A stretch of 36,957 bases of DNA from Halobacillus litoralis (lineage in GTDB: Bacteria; Bacillota; Bacilli; Bacillales; Halobacillaceae): contig NZ_JAIVAJ010000014.1 in NCBI RefSeq assembly GCF_020171725.1, positions 1 to 36,957 on the forward strand, given 5' to 3'. Position 1 is the stretch's first letter. Each line of letters begins with the position of its first letter. Positions 7,807-16,133 of this stretch are shown here, one piece after another. A program made the translations under genes and the position numbers. The notes under the pieces are model-generated. The model was not told the origin of the DNA. It did no database searches and was given only the letters and a program-made list of their open reading frames with translations.

Positions 7807-8208
7807 TTAACGGAGCCATTTCACTACTCTAATCTCGGTTCCCTTTCCTTCCTCAGAGTGAATGTCGAATTCATCCATCAAACGTTTCACTCCCGGGAGA
7901 CCAGCTCCCAGTCCTCCCGAAGTAGAGAATCCATCTTCCATAACTTGGCTAATCTCTTGAATTCCAGGGCCATTATCCATGGCAATGATCGCAATCCCTT
8001 TATGATCAATCTCTTCTAACGCTTCAAAACACACTTTCCCTGTCCCCGCATATAGATAGATGTTCCTGGCTAACTCGGATATAGCAGTGGCAATTCGAGC
8101 CTGATCAACCGTTCCGAAACCGATTTTTCTCGCAATGTCTCGTCCCAATTGACGCGCTCCTACGATATCCCACTCCTTTTTAATGTTTACACAGGATTGG
8201 AAGTCCAT
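7807..8208 (-). CDS. rsbT: Switch kinase RsbT
   Basis: A 133-aa GHKL serine/threonine kinase. It has the N box SELARNIYLYA (Asn49) and the G box MDNGPGI (Asp78), at the same numbers as B. subtilis RsbT. It phosphorylates RsbR and RsbS in the stressosome, then is released to activate RsbU. It follows rsbS by 3 nt with a GGAGGAG site. Confidence 0.96.
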   Translation of the reverse strand: MDFQSCVNIKKEWDIVGARQLGRDIARKIGFGTVDQARIATAISELARNIYLYAGTGKVCFEALEEIDHKGIAIIAMDNGPGIQEISQVMEDGFSTSGGLGAGLPGVKRLMDEFDIHSEEGKGTEIRVVKWLR

Positions 8209-8211
8209 AGG

Positions 8212-8577
8212 CTACTCCTCCAGTTCCTGTCGAAGTTTGATCAACCCTTGTTCTAGATCTAATGCAGTTGGGACATCTTGCAAGTGAATGCCCAGGTCAA
8301 TAAGTGTCATCGCCACAGCAGGCTGAATACCTGTGAGAACCACTTTCGCTCCCATTAGATCTGACATCGTTACGACATCTCCTAATACTTTCGCAATAAA
8401 AGAGTCGATTATATCAACGGAAGTCAAATCAATGACGACACCTGATGCTCCATTTTCATGGATTTTGCTCAGTAAATCTTCCTGGAATTGGATCGCTGTT
8501 TGATCATCTAAGTCTATTTGGATGGAAATTAGCAAGTAATTGTGAAGCTTTAATATAGGTATTCTCAAAATCTTCAC
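8212..8577 (-). CDS. rsbS: Stressosome scaffold antagonist RsbS
   Basis: A 121-aa STAS protein almost identical to B. subtilis RsbS across DLTSVDIIDSFIAKVLGDV, with the phosphorylated Ser59 in IIDSF. It forms the stressosome core with RsbR and sequesters RsbT. The GTG at 8577 overlaps the rsbR stop (GTGA) and gives the same length and numbering as the B. subtilis protein. A TTG three codons in has a better-spaced GGGGAG, so the true start is uncertain by three residues. Confidence 0.94.
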   Translation of the reverse strand: MKILRIPILKLHNYLLISIQIDLDDQTAIQFQEDLLSKIHENGASGVVIDLTSVDIIDSFIAKVLGDVVTMSDLMGAKVVLTGIQPAVAMTLIDLGIHLQDVPTALDLEQGLIKLRQELEE

Positions 8578-9443
8578 TCCCCATCTAGCGAATCAATTAG
8601 TTTTTCAATATCTTCGTTTTTGTTGTAGGTTTCTTCTATTCTGCGGTTCGTTAATTCGAGAGCGGTCTCAAATCCTTTTCGAAGTGAACTCTTCGTCGGG
8701 AACTTCCCAAGATCGATGCCCAGGTTCACAATTGTCTGAGCGATCTCTGGACGAATGCCCACTAAAATACATCTTGATCCGATCAAACGCACGGCTTCTG
8801 CAGCCTGGATGATATGATGCGCAACCATCGTGTCTACAACCGGCACCCCGGTAATATCGATGAGCACAACTTCCGCGTTATGTTTGATGACACCATCGAG
8901 CAGGTTCTCCATGATCAACTTCGCACGCTCTGTATCAATGGTACCGATCAACGGCATGATGGTGATATTCTCCATGACCGGAATCAGTGGTGCTGATAAC
9001 TCCTGCAAGGCTACGCGCTGAAGGGATACAATGTGTTCCCAGCTCCCTGAGTATTCGTTGATCAGTTGATTGATAATTGGATCGACCCATCCATCAACTT
9101 CTCTCAACACTTCAGAGAATGTATTCGCATCCACCTGTTCCGATTGTTGTAAAATGAATCCCGTCGTCACACGCCGAAAGACCTGCATGCCGTCTGTCAG
9201 ATAGCTCAGCGGCCAGCCAAGATTAATAAGGCGCTCCGAGAAATCATCAAGATCAGAAGAAAGTCCATGATTCTCTATACTACTGAAAATAACATTAACG
9301 AATTCACGATTCGTACTTTCAAACATCTCTGAAGAAATGTTCGATGTATAGTCGTCCTTTTTATGGGTCTCGAATTCCTCCAGCCACATTTTCACAATGG
9401 CATCGCTATGATCCAGTACGATCTCTTTCAACTTCTTATCCAT
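8574..9443 (-). CDS. rsbRA: Stressosome sensor RsbR (RsbRA type)
   Basis: A 289-aa protein with an N-terminal non-haem globin-like sensor domain (about 1-135), a linker helix, and a C-terminal STAS domain. The two RsbT target threonines are present at Thr171 (TIDTERAK) and Thr205 (VVDTMVAHH), exactly as numbered in B. subtilis RsbRA. It is the first gene of the operon. The ATG has a GGAGGT site 5 nt upstream. Its promoter should lie in the 366-nt gap before it. Confidence 0.95.
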   Translation of the reverse strand: MDKKLKEIVLDHSDAIVKMWLEEFETHKKDDYTSNISSEMFESTNREFVNVIFSSIENHGLSSDLDDFSERLINLGWPLSYLTDGMQVFRRVTTGFILQQSEQVDANTFSEVLREVDGWVDPIINQLINEYSGSWEHIVSLQRVALQELSAPLIPVMENITIMPLIGTIDTERAKLIMENLLDGVIKHNAEVVLIDITGVPVVDTMVAHHIIQAAEAVRLIGSRCILVGIRPEIAQTIVNLGIDLGKFPTKSSLRKGFETALELTNRRIEETYNKNEDIEKLIDSLDGE

Positions 9444-9810
9444 ATTCGACCTCCGCCTTCATCCCGTTTGTACATATTCGCTCAATTAGTATTTGAATAT
9501 AATTTTAACAAAAAAACAAATAAGTTCATACCATTTGGCACATTAAGTATTTTCCAAGAAAACGCACCATGGTCCATTCCCTACATACTTTTATTATAAA
9601 CCTACTTCTACGAAAGACTACATGTATTTATTTCTACATCGTTCCCCATAATTCCTATGATGCAGCGTAATATTTACGACATGGTTGATTTTTTTTAGAA
9701 AAGGGAGGGCGGTTGGCATTGGTATAAAGGATGGGGTGTTCCAACGAAGCTCGTACATAGTCAACAAAATGAACAGCATTCTAAGAACATTAGTGGTGAT
9801 AAAATATACT
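9444..9810. other. Long gap upstream of rsbR; no gene seen
   Basis: This 367-bp AT-rich stretch separates the mazF terminator from rsbR and should hold the operon promoter. A TATAAT on the minus strand (9593-9598) lacks a good -35, and a TTGTTA nearer the gene lacks a well-spaced -10. A 75-codon minus-strand ORF (9618-9845) has no ribosome site and runs through the mazF terminator, so it was not called. Confidence 0.5.
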
Positions 9811-9836
9811 AAAAAAGCCACCTGTGTACAGGTAGC
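9811..9836 (-). terminator. Terminator of mazEF
   Basis: On the minus strand, GCTACCTG pairs with CAGGTGGC across a 4-nt loop and is followed by six T. It lies 50 nt after the mazF stop. Confidence 0.85.
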
Positions 9837-9886
9837 CCTTAGCATCTGAGAGGATGTGGAATCTCTATCTTTTTTATAAGGTTTGT

Positions 9887-10237
9887 TTAAAAATCGATTA
9901 ATCCAAGGCTGATCTGCAATGCTTTGTTCACTTCTTGCATCATTGGATCATCAAGTTGAGTGATCTTATCGGTCAAACGCTGTTTATCGATCGTTCTGAT
10001 TTGTTCCAAAAGGATCACAGAGTTTCGTTCGAACCCGTATTTTTTTGCATCAATTTCGACGTGAGTAGGAAGTTTGGCTTTTTGTATTTGCGCTGTAATC
10101 GCTGCTACGATTACGGTTGGGCTGAAACGATTACCAATATCATTCTGCAGGATGAGTACCGGACGCACCCCGCCTTGCTCTGAGCCCACAACTGGGGACA
10201 AATCAGCGAAATAAACGTCTCCTCGTTTGACTATCAC
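9887..10237 (-). CDS. ndoA: mRNA interferase toxin MazF (NdoA/EndoA)
   Basis: A 116-aa PemK/MazF-type endoribonuclease, nearly identical to B. subtilis EndoA through RGDVYFADLSPVVGSEQGG and the central PTHVEIDAK region. EndoA cleaves UACAU sites in mRNA. I chose the GTG at 10237 because it gives the family start (MIVKRGDVYF) and length. A GTG three codons upstream overlaps the antitoxin's last codon. It follows the antitoxin gene by only a few bases. The same pair lies upstream of rsbR in B. subtilis. Confidence 0.95.
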   Translation of the reverse strand: MIVKRGDVYFADLSPVVGSEQGGVRPVLILQNDIGNRFSPTVIVAAITAQIQKAKLPTHVEIDAKKYGFERNSVILLEQIRTIDKQRLTDKITQLDDPMMQEVNKALQISLGLIDF

Positions 10238-10242
10238 TGGCT

Positions 10243-10518
10243 TCACACCCCGCCCACTAATTGCTCCAGGGTGTGTTCTGCCTCCTCTTCAGCCTGAAAC
10301 GCTTCTGAAGCGATGTTTAAATTAATTTTAGCCATCTCCATGTAGCCTCTTCGCATGGATTCTCTGATATGGCGTTGTTTCTTCTCACGCAAATACATTT
10401 TAGTAGCTTGACACATGAAATCGCTCCGATCACTATTATCGAGTTGAATGAAGCCGTCCACTTCATTGAGTAGGTTATCCGGAATCCGGATGATAATCTC
10501 TTGCATGCTGTCGGACAA
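10243..10518 (-). CDS. ndoAI: Antitoxin MazE (EndoAI, ribbon-helix-helix)
   Basis: About 91 aa. It has an N-terminal ribbon-helix-helix DNA-binding region (IIIRIPDNLLNEVDGFI) and a C-terminal segment (RRGYMEMAKINLNIASEA) that matches the MazF-binding end of B. subtilis EndoAI. It neutralises the downstream toxin. I prefer the TTG at 10518, placed 9 nt after GGAGG and giving MSDSM, similar to the known MSESS start. The ATG two codons earlier (10524) is only 3 nt from that site. Confidence 0.9.
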   Translation of the reverse strand: MSDSMQEIIIRIPDNLLNEVDGFIQLDNSDRSDFMCQATKMYLREKKQRHIRESMRRGYMEMAKINLNIASEAFQAEEEAEHTLEQLVGGV

Positions 10519-10575
10519 AACCATACACCTCCACCATCTTCTCTCAAAAGAAAACCAGTCAATTAGTCCACTCTA

Positions 10576-10604
10576 ATCTTATCAAACGGGAGTGTCTATT
10601 GCAA
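10576..10604 (-). promoter_or_regulatory. Sigma-A promoter of mazEF
   Basis: On the minus strand: TTGCAA, 17 nt, TAAGAT, in the gap between alr and the antitoxin gene. The predicted start is about 50 nt before the antitoxin start codon. Confidence 0.6.
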
Positions 10605-10665
10605 AGGCGTGCTGGAATTTTTTCGTATATTGTGTAGCGGGCTATCCTATGATAGGGGATATTGT

Positions 10666-11823
10666 CTACAACGCATTCTTTACATCTACTATTTCTCCGT
10701 TACGGAAAAACATTCGCGGCACACGCGAACTGATCATGCACGGTATTTCGTAATTGATCGTATCCAGGTAATCGGCCACCTCGTCTGCGGTAACCTCTTC
10801 TTCGCCTTGTTTACCTATTAAGGTAACCTTTGTCCCTATAGGATATTCCTGGTCGAGCCGAATCATGAATTGATCCATACAAATCCTTCCAACAATTGGA
10901 TGACGTTTCCCGTCTACCAGCACGTCCATCCCCTGTAATTTGCGAATCCAACCATCGGCATAGCCGAGCGGAACGGTTCCGATCCACTCTTCCCCACTGG
11001 TTTGGTAAGTAGCTCCGTAGCTGACGGATTCGCCGGGTTGCAGCTTCTTCACATGAATCAGTTGACTCTTTAACGATAAAGCAGGCTTTAAGCTTACCGG
11101 CTGCTCTTCTTTTACAGCCGGGGAAGGATAGAGCCCGTACATACTGATTCCGTAACGGACCACATGCTTCATCCGTTCCGGAAATCTCATACTGGCAGCA
11201 CTGTTCCCTGTATGAATTTCGACATTTCCCGGCCAAATCCTTTCAAAATCTGAAAATAATTGTTCAAATCGTCTTTCCTGCTCGTATTGAAACTGCAAAT
11301 CCTCTTCGTCTGCTGTGGCGAAATGGGTAAACACTGCTTCCAATATGAAACGCTCATCATCTTTAATAAAGCGAAGGAGGGACTGCATCTCCTCCGTTGT
11401 CCGAATGCCGATCCGCCCCATTCCTGTATCCCATTTCATATGAAGTTTCAATGGACCGGGCAGCGTATGAGATGAAACTTGTTGAACCCACTGCTCTTGG
11501 AAAACTGTTACAGAAATGTTGTTGGCTGCGGCAATCGAGGCATCCTCAGGTCTTGTCCACCCCATCACAAGAATAGGGGCTTCAATTCCCGCTTCTCTGA
11601 GCCTTAATGCTTCATCCAGTAAAGAGACAGCCAGTCCTTTCACACCAGACTGCAAAGCCTGCCTGGCTACATGGACGTCCCCGTGCCCGTATGCGTTCGC
11701 TTTCACGACGGCATAAATGCCTGTATCATTCTGCAAGCGTTCTTGAAGCGCTCGTATATTATGATCAATGGCTGAGAGTTCGACTTCAGCCCATGAATCG
11801 CGGTAAAAAGTTTCAATTGACAA
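10666..11823 (-). CDS. alr: Alanine racemase
   Basis: A 385-aa PLP enzyme interconverting L- and D-alanine for peptidoglycan. The PLP lysine is in AVVKANAYGHGD (Lys41), and the catalytic tyrosine region VSYGATYQTSGE is about residue 260. The fold is an N-terminal TIM barrel plus a C-terminal beta domain. The start is the TTG at 11823, with AGGAG 9 nt upstream. A longer reading to 11889 adds 22 residues not typical of the family. In B. subtilis alr also lies between ydcC and mazEF. Confidence 0.96.
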   Translation of the reverse strand: MSIETFYRDSWAEVELSAIDHNIRALQERLQNDTGIYAVVKANAYGHGDVHVARQALQSGVKGLAVSLLDEALRLREAGIEAPILVMGWTRPEDASIAAANNISVTVFQEQWVQQVSSHTLPGPLKLHMKWDTGMGRIGIRTTEEMQSLLRFIKDDERFILEAVFTHFATADEEDLQFQYEQERRFEQLFSDFERIWPGNVEIHTGNSAASMRFPERMKHVVRYGISMYGLYPSPAVKEEQPVSLKPALSLKSQLIHVKKLQPGESVSYGATYQTSGEEWIGTVPLGYADGWIRKLQGMDVLVDGKRHPIVGRICMDQFMIRLDQEYPIGTKVTLIGKQGEEEVTADEVADYLDTINYEIPCMISSRVPRMFFRNGEIVDVKNAL

Positions 11824-11911
11824 CGCACTCCACTCCTCCGTCTCATTTCGTTTAACTTTTATTATTGAACGCGGGAGTGCGGCTGTCAATAAAAGATACG
11901 GAGAAAAAGTA

Positions 11912-11942
11912 CAAAAATAAAAGCAGACTGTATCAGCCTGCT
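11912..11942 (-). terminator. Terminator after the LolA-like lipoprotein gene
   Basis: On the minus strand, AGCAG and CTGCT arms (extended across one mismatch) with a short loop are followed by TTTTATTTTT. It separates the acpS-nnr-lipoprotein group from alr. Confidence 0.75.
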
Positions 11943-11954
11943 AAAAAAGTTCCG

Positions 11955-12974
11955 TTACTTGGCCGCACCGTTGTTAATGGAACTCGCAACGTTCACCATC
12001 TCGGCTTCTGTCAACTCATCGCTCGCCAGCTGGTAGGTCGTACCGTTGCTGTTCCATTCTAAACGATTATGCTCCATGGCGCCGAATACGCCATCAGCCA
12101 ACTGAACCGGATCCCCATTCACAGGAACGGAAAATTGAGCGCTTGCGGCCTGAACTTCTGCTTTCTCTTGTATAAGTGTAAAGTTCTTATCTCCTTTATA
12201 CGTCATGATGATCCTTTTGCCATCATCCGTTTTGACCTCGACTTCATCAGCAAGTTCTGCACCCATCGTATCTTCAGGGTAGAGAACTTCCGTGAGCTCC
12301 TCTCCCTGCATCGCAGCTACAGGTGCCTCAGTCGGAGCCATCGCCATATTGGTGTCGACATCGAAATCTTCTTTCTTCATCGAGTCATCCTTCGCAAAGT
12401 TCGCGAACTGCACTTCGACAAGGGCATTCATGTCCTGATCGAACACCTTGACCATGACAGGCTGATAGGACTTCTTATCAAAATAGATTTCCTGATAAGG
12501 CAGTGTCTTATTGTTCTGGTAGTTGGTCTTTGTTTCGAATACGTAATAGTTCTCATCCGCTGTAAACTTCGATTCTGAATCAGACTTGATGTCCTTCAAC
12601 AGAGACGTGTACAAATACGGCTGACTTGTATTCTGTGGCCAATCACTCTGGAACTTGAAGCTCTTATTCAAAGCTGGTGTCAGCACGTAGACGCCGCTGT
12701 CATTCTTCAAGATGATCTGACTGCCTTTTTCATCCTGATCATTCTGGAGCTTCACGCGGTAAAAGTCATCTTTCTTGTGCCACACTTGAATCTGATATTT
12801 CTGCTCGTCTTTGCCTGTCCGCATCTTCATATTAGCTTCTGCCTTGTAACCGGCCATTTCCTCTGCCTGTTTCTCCAGCTTCTGAACGACGTCTTCTTTC
12901 GACTGTGAGCCACAAGCGGCAAGTAAACTGATCGTCAACAAAGCTGCCAATAGGATCAGAAATCGTCTTTGCAT
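11955..12974 (-). CDS. LolA-like outer-surface lipoprotein (YdcC family)
   Basis: A 339-aa protein with a lipoprotein signal: short basic start, hydrophobic stretch (LILLAALLTISLL) and lipobox LAAC with the modified Cys at about residue 21. The mature part matches the YdcC family, which shares the LolA/LppX-type beta fold (convex sheet binding lipids). It is therefore likely anchored outside the cytoplasmic membrane. In B. subtilis ydcC is linked to sporulation, but its function is not firmly known. It follows nnr by 54 nt and has an AAAGGAG site. Confidence 0.88.
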   Translation of the reverse strand: MQRRFLILLAALLTISLLAACGSQSKEDVVQKLEKQAEEMAGYKAEANMKMRTGKDEQKYQIQVWHKKDDFYRVKLQNDQDEKGSQIILKNDSGVYVLTPALNKSFKFQSDWPQNTSQPYLYTSLLKDIKSDSESKFTADENYYVFETKTNYQNNKTLPYQEIYFDKKSYQPVMVKVFDQDMNALVEVQFANFAKDDSMKKEDFDVDTNMAMAPTEAPVAAMQGEELTEVLYPEDTMGAELADEVEVKTDDGKRIIMTYKGDKNFTLIQEKAEVQAASAQFSVPVNGDPVQLADGVFGAMEHNRLEWNSNGTTYQLASDELTEAEMVNVASSINNGAAK

Positions 12975-13028
12975 AAGACTCCACTCCTTTGTCTCTACTT
13001 ATGGACAAAGGGAACGTGATCATATGGA

Positions 13029-14531
13029 TCAGCAAGAAAATGTACGAAAGGTCGCTGGAAGACCCTCGATGACATCCGTCGCAAGCAGGTCGGTCCTCGA
13101 ATGGACCGATTCCGTCAAATGCTCGGCGGTCGAACCGTGGATGACACAGCCATTGGCGAGCGCATCCATGATGGAGCCGCTCTGCATGATCATCGCAAGC
13201 AGGATGCCGGAAAGGACATCACCGCTCCCGCCTTTCGCAAGACCTGCGTTACCACTAACATCAACGCGTTGTCTGCCTTCAGGGGATGTGATGGTCGTGG
13301 ACGGACCTTTCAACACGAGGTAAACACCGTACTCTGACGCAAACTTCCGACTCAAGGAAAAAGGGTGCGTGAGAACGTCCGATACCTGGACATCCGCTAA
13401 ACGGGCGAATTCCCCGGGGTGGGGCGTCAGAATCGTCGGGTGCTCCCGGGCACGAACGGTATCGAGCGGCAGTTCATACAAGCCGTCCGCATCAATCAGC
13501 AGGGGCGCTTCCATTTTTCTCAAAACGTCCTGAAGAAGTTCGTTCGTCCCGGGTTCCCGGCCGATCCCCATTCCGAAGGCGAGTCCGTCAAAGCCTGACA
13601 GATCCGGCGCTTGTCCGGATGCAAAGCCATGATGGCTCTCCAGTGAAGCGAAGGTCGCCTCCTGGATGAACGGGGCAATCGACGGAATCGCTTCATCTAC
13701 GGTCGCAATGGTCATCAAGCCGGCTCCGCTTCTGAGGGCGGCTCTGGATGTCATGGCAATGGATCCCGGCATAAGCTTAGATCCTCCCATGATGACTCCT
13801 TTGCCGTGACTGCCCTTATGCGAATCGTTGTCTCTCGTCTGAAGCGTCTCCTTCACCTTTTCTTTTGTCCACACCTCCCGGTCAGGAGGTGGCAGCATGG
13901 TCACAGGTAAGCCGATTTCAACAACGGACCACGATCCATAAAAAGGCCTTGTCCGTTGGAGAAATGCGCTTACTTTCGGTGCAGCAATAATGGTCGTCGC
14001 ATCGGCTCGGAACGCTTCGATCTGTTCGTCACTCTCATCAGCGGGGACGCCTGTCGGAAGATCGACCGCCAACCGCCTCGCTCTTTGATCATTCGCTTGA
14101 CGTACGATGGTGGCGAACGGTTCTCGCAATGTGCCCTTCACTCCGATTCCAAGCATCGCATCAATGATGACGTCTGCCTTTTTCAAGGAAGGTTCCAGTT
14201 CATCAAGGTTCGTCCGATACGTGTAACCGGATGATAGATAAAGAGAACGGTGAGCTTCTGCGTCTCCTTTCACTTTATCATCAGGAACGACTTGCCACGC
14301 TTCCACATCGCAGCCTCGGTTCAATAGTGTTCGAGCGATGACGAATCCGTCTCCCCCGTTGTTCCCGGCTCCGATGAGTACAACGATACGATCATTCTGT
14401 CCGATATGATGCAGCATGTCTTCTGCGACAGCTCGACCTGCACTTTCCATTAACATCTTACCTGTGATGCCGGCCTGCTGGATGGCAACCCGGTCCCATT
14501 CGTACATTTCTTGTGCGGTAACAATATCCAA
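13029..14531 (-). CDS. nnr: Bifunctional NAD(P)H-hydrate repair enzyme Nnr
   Basis: About 500 aa with two fused domains. The N-terminal epimerase (about 1-210, YjeF_N) has GAGNNGGDGFVIARTL. The C-terminal ADP/ATP-dependent NAD(P)H-hydrate dehydratase (about 225-495) has SHGKGVIMGGS, LTPHPGEFARL and GNAGLAKGGSGDVLSGI. Together they repair NADHX/NADPHX. I chose the TTG start at 14531, with AGGAGG about 7 nt upstream; the ATG 13 codons earlier has no such site. It lies between acpS and the lipoprotein gene. Confidence 0.95.
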   Translation of the reverse strand: MDIVTAQEMYEWDRVAIQQAGITGKMLMESAGRAVAEDMLHHIGQNDRIVVLIGAGNNGGDGFVIARTLLNRGCDVEAWQVVPDDKVKGDAEAHRSLYLSSGYTYRTNLDELEPSLKKADVIIDAMLGIGVKGTLREPFATIVRQANDQRARRLAVDLPTGVPADESDEQIEAFRADATTIIAAPKVSAFLQRTRPFYGSWSVVEIGLPVTMLPPPDREVWTKEKVKETLQTRDNDSHKGSHGKGVIMGGSKLMPGSIAMTSRAALRSGAGLMTIATVDEAIPSIAPFIQEATFASLESHHGFASGQAPDLSGFDGLAFGMGIGREPGTNELLQDVLRKMEAPLLIDADGLYELPLDTVRAREHPTILTPHPGEFARLADVQVSDVLTHPFSLSRKFASEYGVYLVLKGPSTTITSPEGRQRVDVSGNAGLAKGGSGDVLSGILLAMIMQSGSIMDALANGCVIHGSTAEHLTESVHSRTDLLATDVIEGLPATFRTFSC

Positions 14532-14584
14532 TTCGTTCCCTCCTACCCGCATTACAATGTTATGAGACAACCTATGTATTTATG

Positions 14585-14941
14585 TCAGGTTGTTTCTACA
14601 ACCACTTGTGCAACAGCCTGTGTAGAGCTGTGACTGATCGACACCCAAATCTTATATTCTTCAAATCCGCGAACGCGCATCGTCGGCGCTCCCAGCTCGT
14701 CCGGCAGAATCTCAATATCTTGAAAACTTATGGTTCCGATACCCGTCCCGACCGACTTGGCAAACGCTTCTTTCGCTGCGAATCGTCCGGCGACGAATTC
14801 GGTTTGCCGCTTCTCTTTTAATGTATGAAAACGTTCTTGTTCTTTTGGAGTTAATATTCGTTGAACGAAACGAGAGCTTCGCTTTATACTTTGATTAATA
14901 CGATCTAATTCAATCAGATCGATTCCGATTCCTTTTATCAC
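14585..14941 (-). CDS. acpS: Holo-[acyl-carrier-protein] synthase AcpS
   Basis: A 118-aa phosphopantetheinyl transferase that loads 4'-phosphopantetheine from CoA onto acyl carrier protein. Family motifs present: GIGIDLIELDRI at the start, AGRFAAKEAFAKSVGTGIG in the middle (Mg and CoA binding) and WVSISHSS near the end. The GTG at 14941 gives the family start MIKGIGID and sits 8 nt after AAGGA; the ATG at 14947 is too close. It heads a minus-strand group with nnr and the lipoprotein gene. Confidence 0.95.
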   Translation of the reverse strand: MIKGIGIDLIELDRINQSIKRSSRFVQRILTPKEQERFHTLKEKRQTEFVAGRFAAKEAFAKSVGTGIGTISFQDIEILPDELGAPTMRVRGFEEYKIWVSISHSSTQAVAQVVVETT

Positions 14942-14975
14942 ATACATCTTCCTTTATATTCATAGACTAGTTGTA

Positions 14976-15001
14976 GTATACCCGAAATGAATAGAGGGTA
15001 A
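14976..15001 (+). promoter_or_regulatory. Weak sigma-B-like promoter of the rhomboid gene
   Basis: GTATAC, 14 nt, GGGTAA, 40 nt before the rhomboid start codon. The -10 fits sigma-B well, but the -35 matches only four of six bases, so this is tentative. On the other strand, the same region has TATACT, possibly the acpS -10. Confidence 0.35.
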
Positions 15002-15041
15002 AAAGATAGATAGAGGATCGCATTCAAAAGGAGCAGAACTT

Positions 15042-15812
15042 ATGTTTTTACGAAATGAGTCATTTAAAGAATTTCTTCGTTTTTATCCGATTGTTTCGGG
15101 GCTTGTCGCACTTCACCTCGTCTTGTGGATCTTGATTGACCTGCTGCAGCTCGATTTCGCGCGGGCTCTCGAGAGCTGGGGCGTCGGCGTCAATGCCCTC
15201 GTCTTGAACGGGGAATATTGGAGGCTCGTCACGCCCATCTTCTTGCACAACGGGCTGGGTCATGCTTTCTTCAACTCGTTCTCACTCGTACTTTTCGGCC
15301 CGGCACTGGAACGGATGCTCGGTAAGGTGAAGTTCAGCATCACGTACTTGTTCGCAGGAATCATCGCCAATCTTGGCGCATTCCTCGTCAATCCTGATGC
15401 CTTCTATGTACACCTAGGTGCATCTGGTGCTATCTTCGGGATCTTCGGTGTGTACGTGTACATGGTGCTTAAGCGAAAAGATTTAATCGATCAGGCCAAT
15501 TCCCAAATCATCATGGTCATTTTCATCCTTGGTCTTGTCATGACCTTCCGCCCCGGCATTCATATTCTTGGACACCTGTTCGGACTGGTGGGCGGCTTTG
15601 CCATCGCCCCGATTGTTCTCCGCAACGCAGGGACGTACTCCTTGTGGCAGCTGAGGGCGAAATACTCCCGCACCTACGACGATGATGAGATCCGCTTCAA
15701 CCCGAACCGCTGGCAGAATAAGAAGCGCTTCGGTGGCGGCAACGGCAAAAACATTTTCTGGGGCGTCATCATTTTTCTAGTGGTGATCGCGATATTCGGA
15801 CGATACTTGTAG
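15042..15812 (+). CDS. Rhomboid family intramembrane serine protease (YdcA type)
   Basis: A 256-aa membrane protein with about six hydrophobic segments. The catalytic dyad is visible: Ser128 in HLGASGAIFG and His178 in HILGHLFG. The H-x-x-x-N element (GHAFFNS, near residue 75) is typical of the oxyanion side. The C-terminal tail is basic and Gly/Asn-rich before one last hydrophobic segment. Rhomboids cleave transmembrane substrates; the substrate here is unknown. The ATG has AAAGGAG upstream. It lies beside acpS as in B. subtilis (ydcA). Confidence 0.9.
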   Translation: MFLRNESFKEFLRFYPIVSGLVALHLVLWILIDLLQLDFARALESWGVGVNALVLNGEYWRLVTPIFLHNGLGHAFFNSFSLVLFGPALERMLGKVKFSITYLFAGIIANLGAFLVNPDAFYVHLGASGAIFGIFGVYVYMVLKRKDLIDQANSQIIMVIFILGLVMTFRPGIHILGHLFGLVGGFAIAPIVLRNAGTYSLWQLRAKYSRTYDDDEIRFNPNRWQNKKRFGGGNGKNIFWGVIIFLVVIAIFGRYL

Positions 15813-15819
15813 AACGACG

Positions 15820-15850
15820 GAACTCTGTCTAAAGGCAGGGTTCTTTTTTC
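15820..15850 (+). terminator. Terminator of the rhomboid gene
   Basis: GAACTCTGTC pairs with GGCAGGGTTC (with wobble) across a TAAA loop and is followed by six T. It starts 8 nt after the stop codon. Confidence 0.85.
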
Positions 15851-15857
15851 TTTACGA

Positions 15858-15906
15858 AATAAATGGGTAACCCAGACCGAATAAAGGTCTGGGTTACCCA
15901 TTTATT
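15858..15906. repeat. Perfect 21-bp inverted repeat (long hairpin)
   Basis: Two 21-nt arms (15858-15878 and 15886-15906) are perfectly complementary around a 7-nt loop. The core is GGGTAACCCAGACC, flanked by AATAAAT and its complement. It lies just beyond the rhomboid terminator and is far from cshA, which has its own terminator. A bidirectional terminator with A/T tracts built into the stem is the simplest reading. Confidence 0.8.
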
Positions 15907-16091
15907 GAGAAGGTATTCCTGTTGATTTATAGGATTTTTGTCACTGAGATTTTTATAAACATGCTGGATAAAATGTTTGAATAGCTAAGTGTTCGCACAG
16001 ATTACCGTTTTAGACTCTGGGTGTTGCTAGGTTCTGTATCCACTCATTCCCCACCCCACAACTCACTCAATATTCCCCAGAACCCCTTCAA
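15907..16091. other. Gap between convergent rhomboid and cshA genes
   Basis: About 185 bp without an ORF, RNA gene or repeat that I could recognise. It lies between the 21-bp inverted repeat and the cshA terminator. Confidence 0.5.
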
Positions 16092-16128
16092 CAAAATGAA
16101 AAGCCAGACCGTCAGCCGGCCTGGCTTT
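16092..16128 (-). terminator. Terminator of cshA
   Basis: On the minus strand, a 12-bp stem (AAAGCCAGGCCG and CGGTCTGGCTTT, one G-T pair) has a 5-nt loop and a T-rich tail (TTTTCATTTTG). It begins 5 nt after the cshA stop. Confidence 0.85.
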
Positions 16129-16133
16129 CACAA

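Noticed and set aside
9618..9845. 75-codon minus-strand ORF between mazF and rsbR
   Set aside because: No ribosome site, composition unlike neighbours, and it overlaps the mazF terminator hairpin.
12069..12578. 169-codon ORF antisense to the LolA-like lipoprotein gene
   Set aside because: His/Arg/Ile-rich shadow with no start signal; the minus-strand gene has a clear signal peptide and family match.
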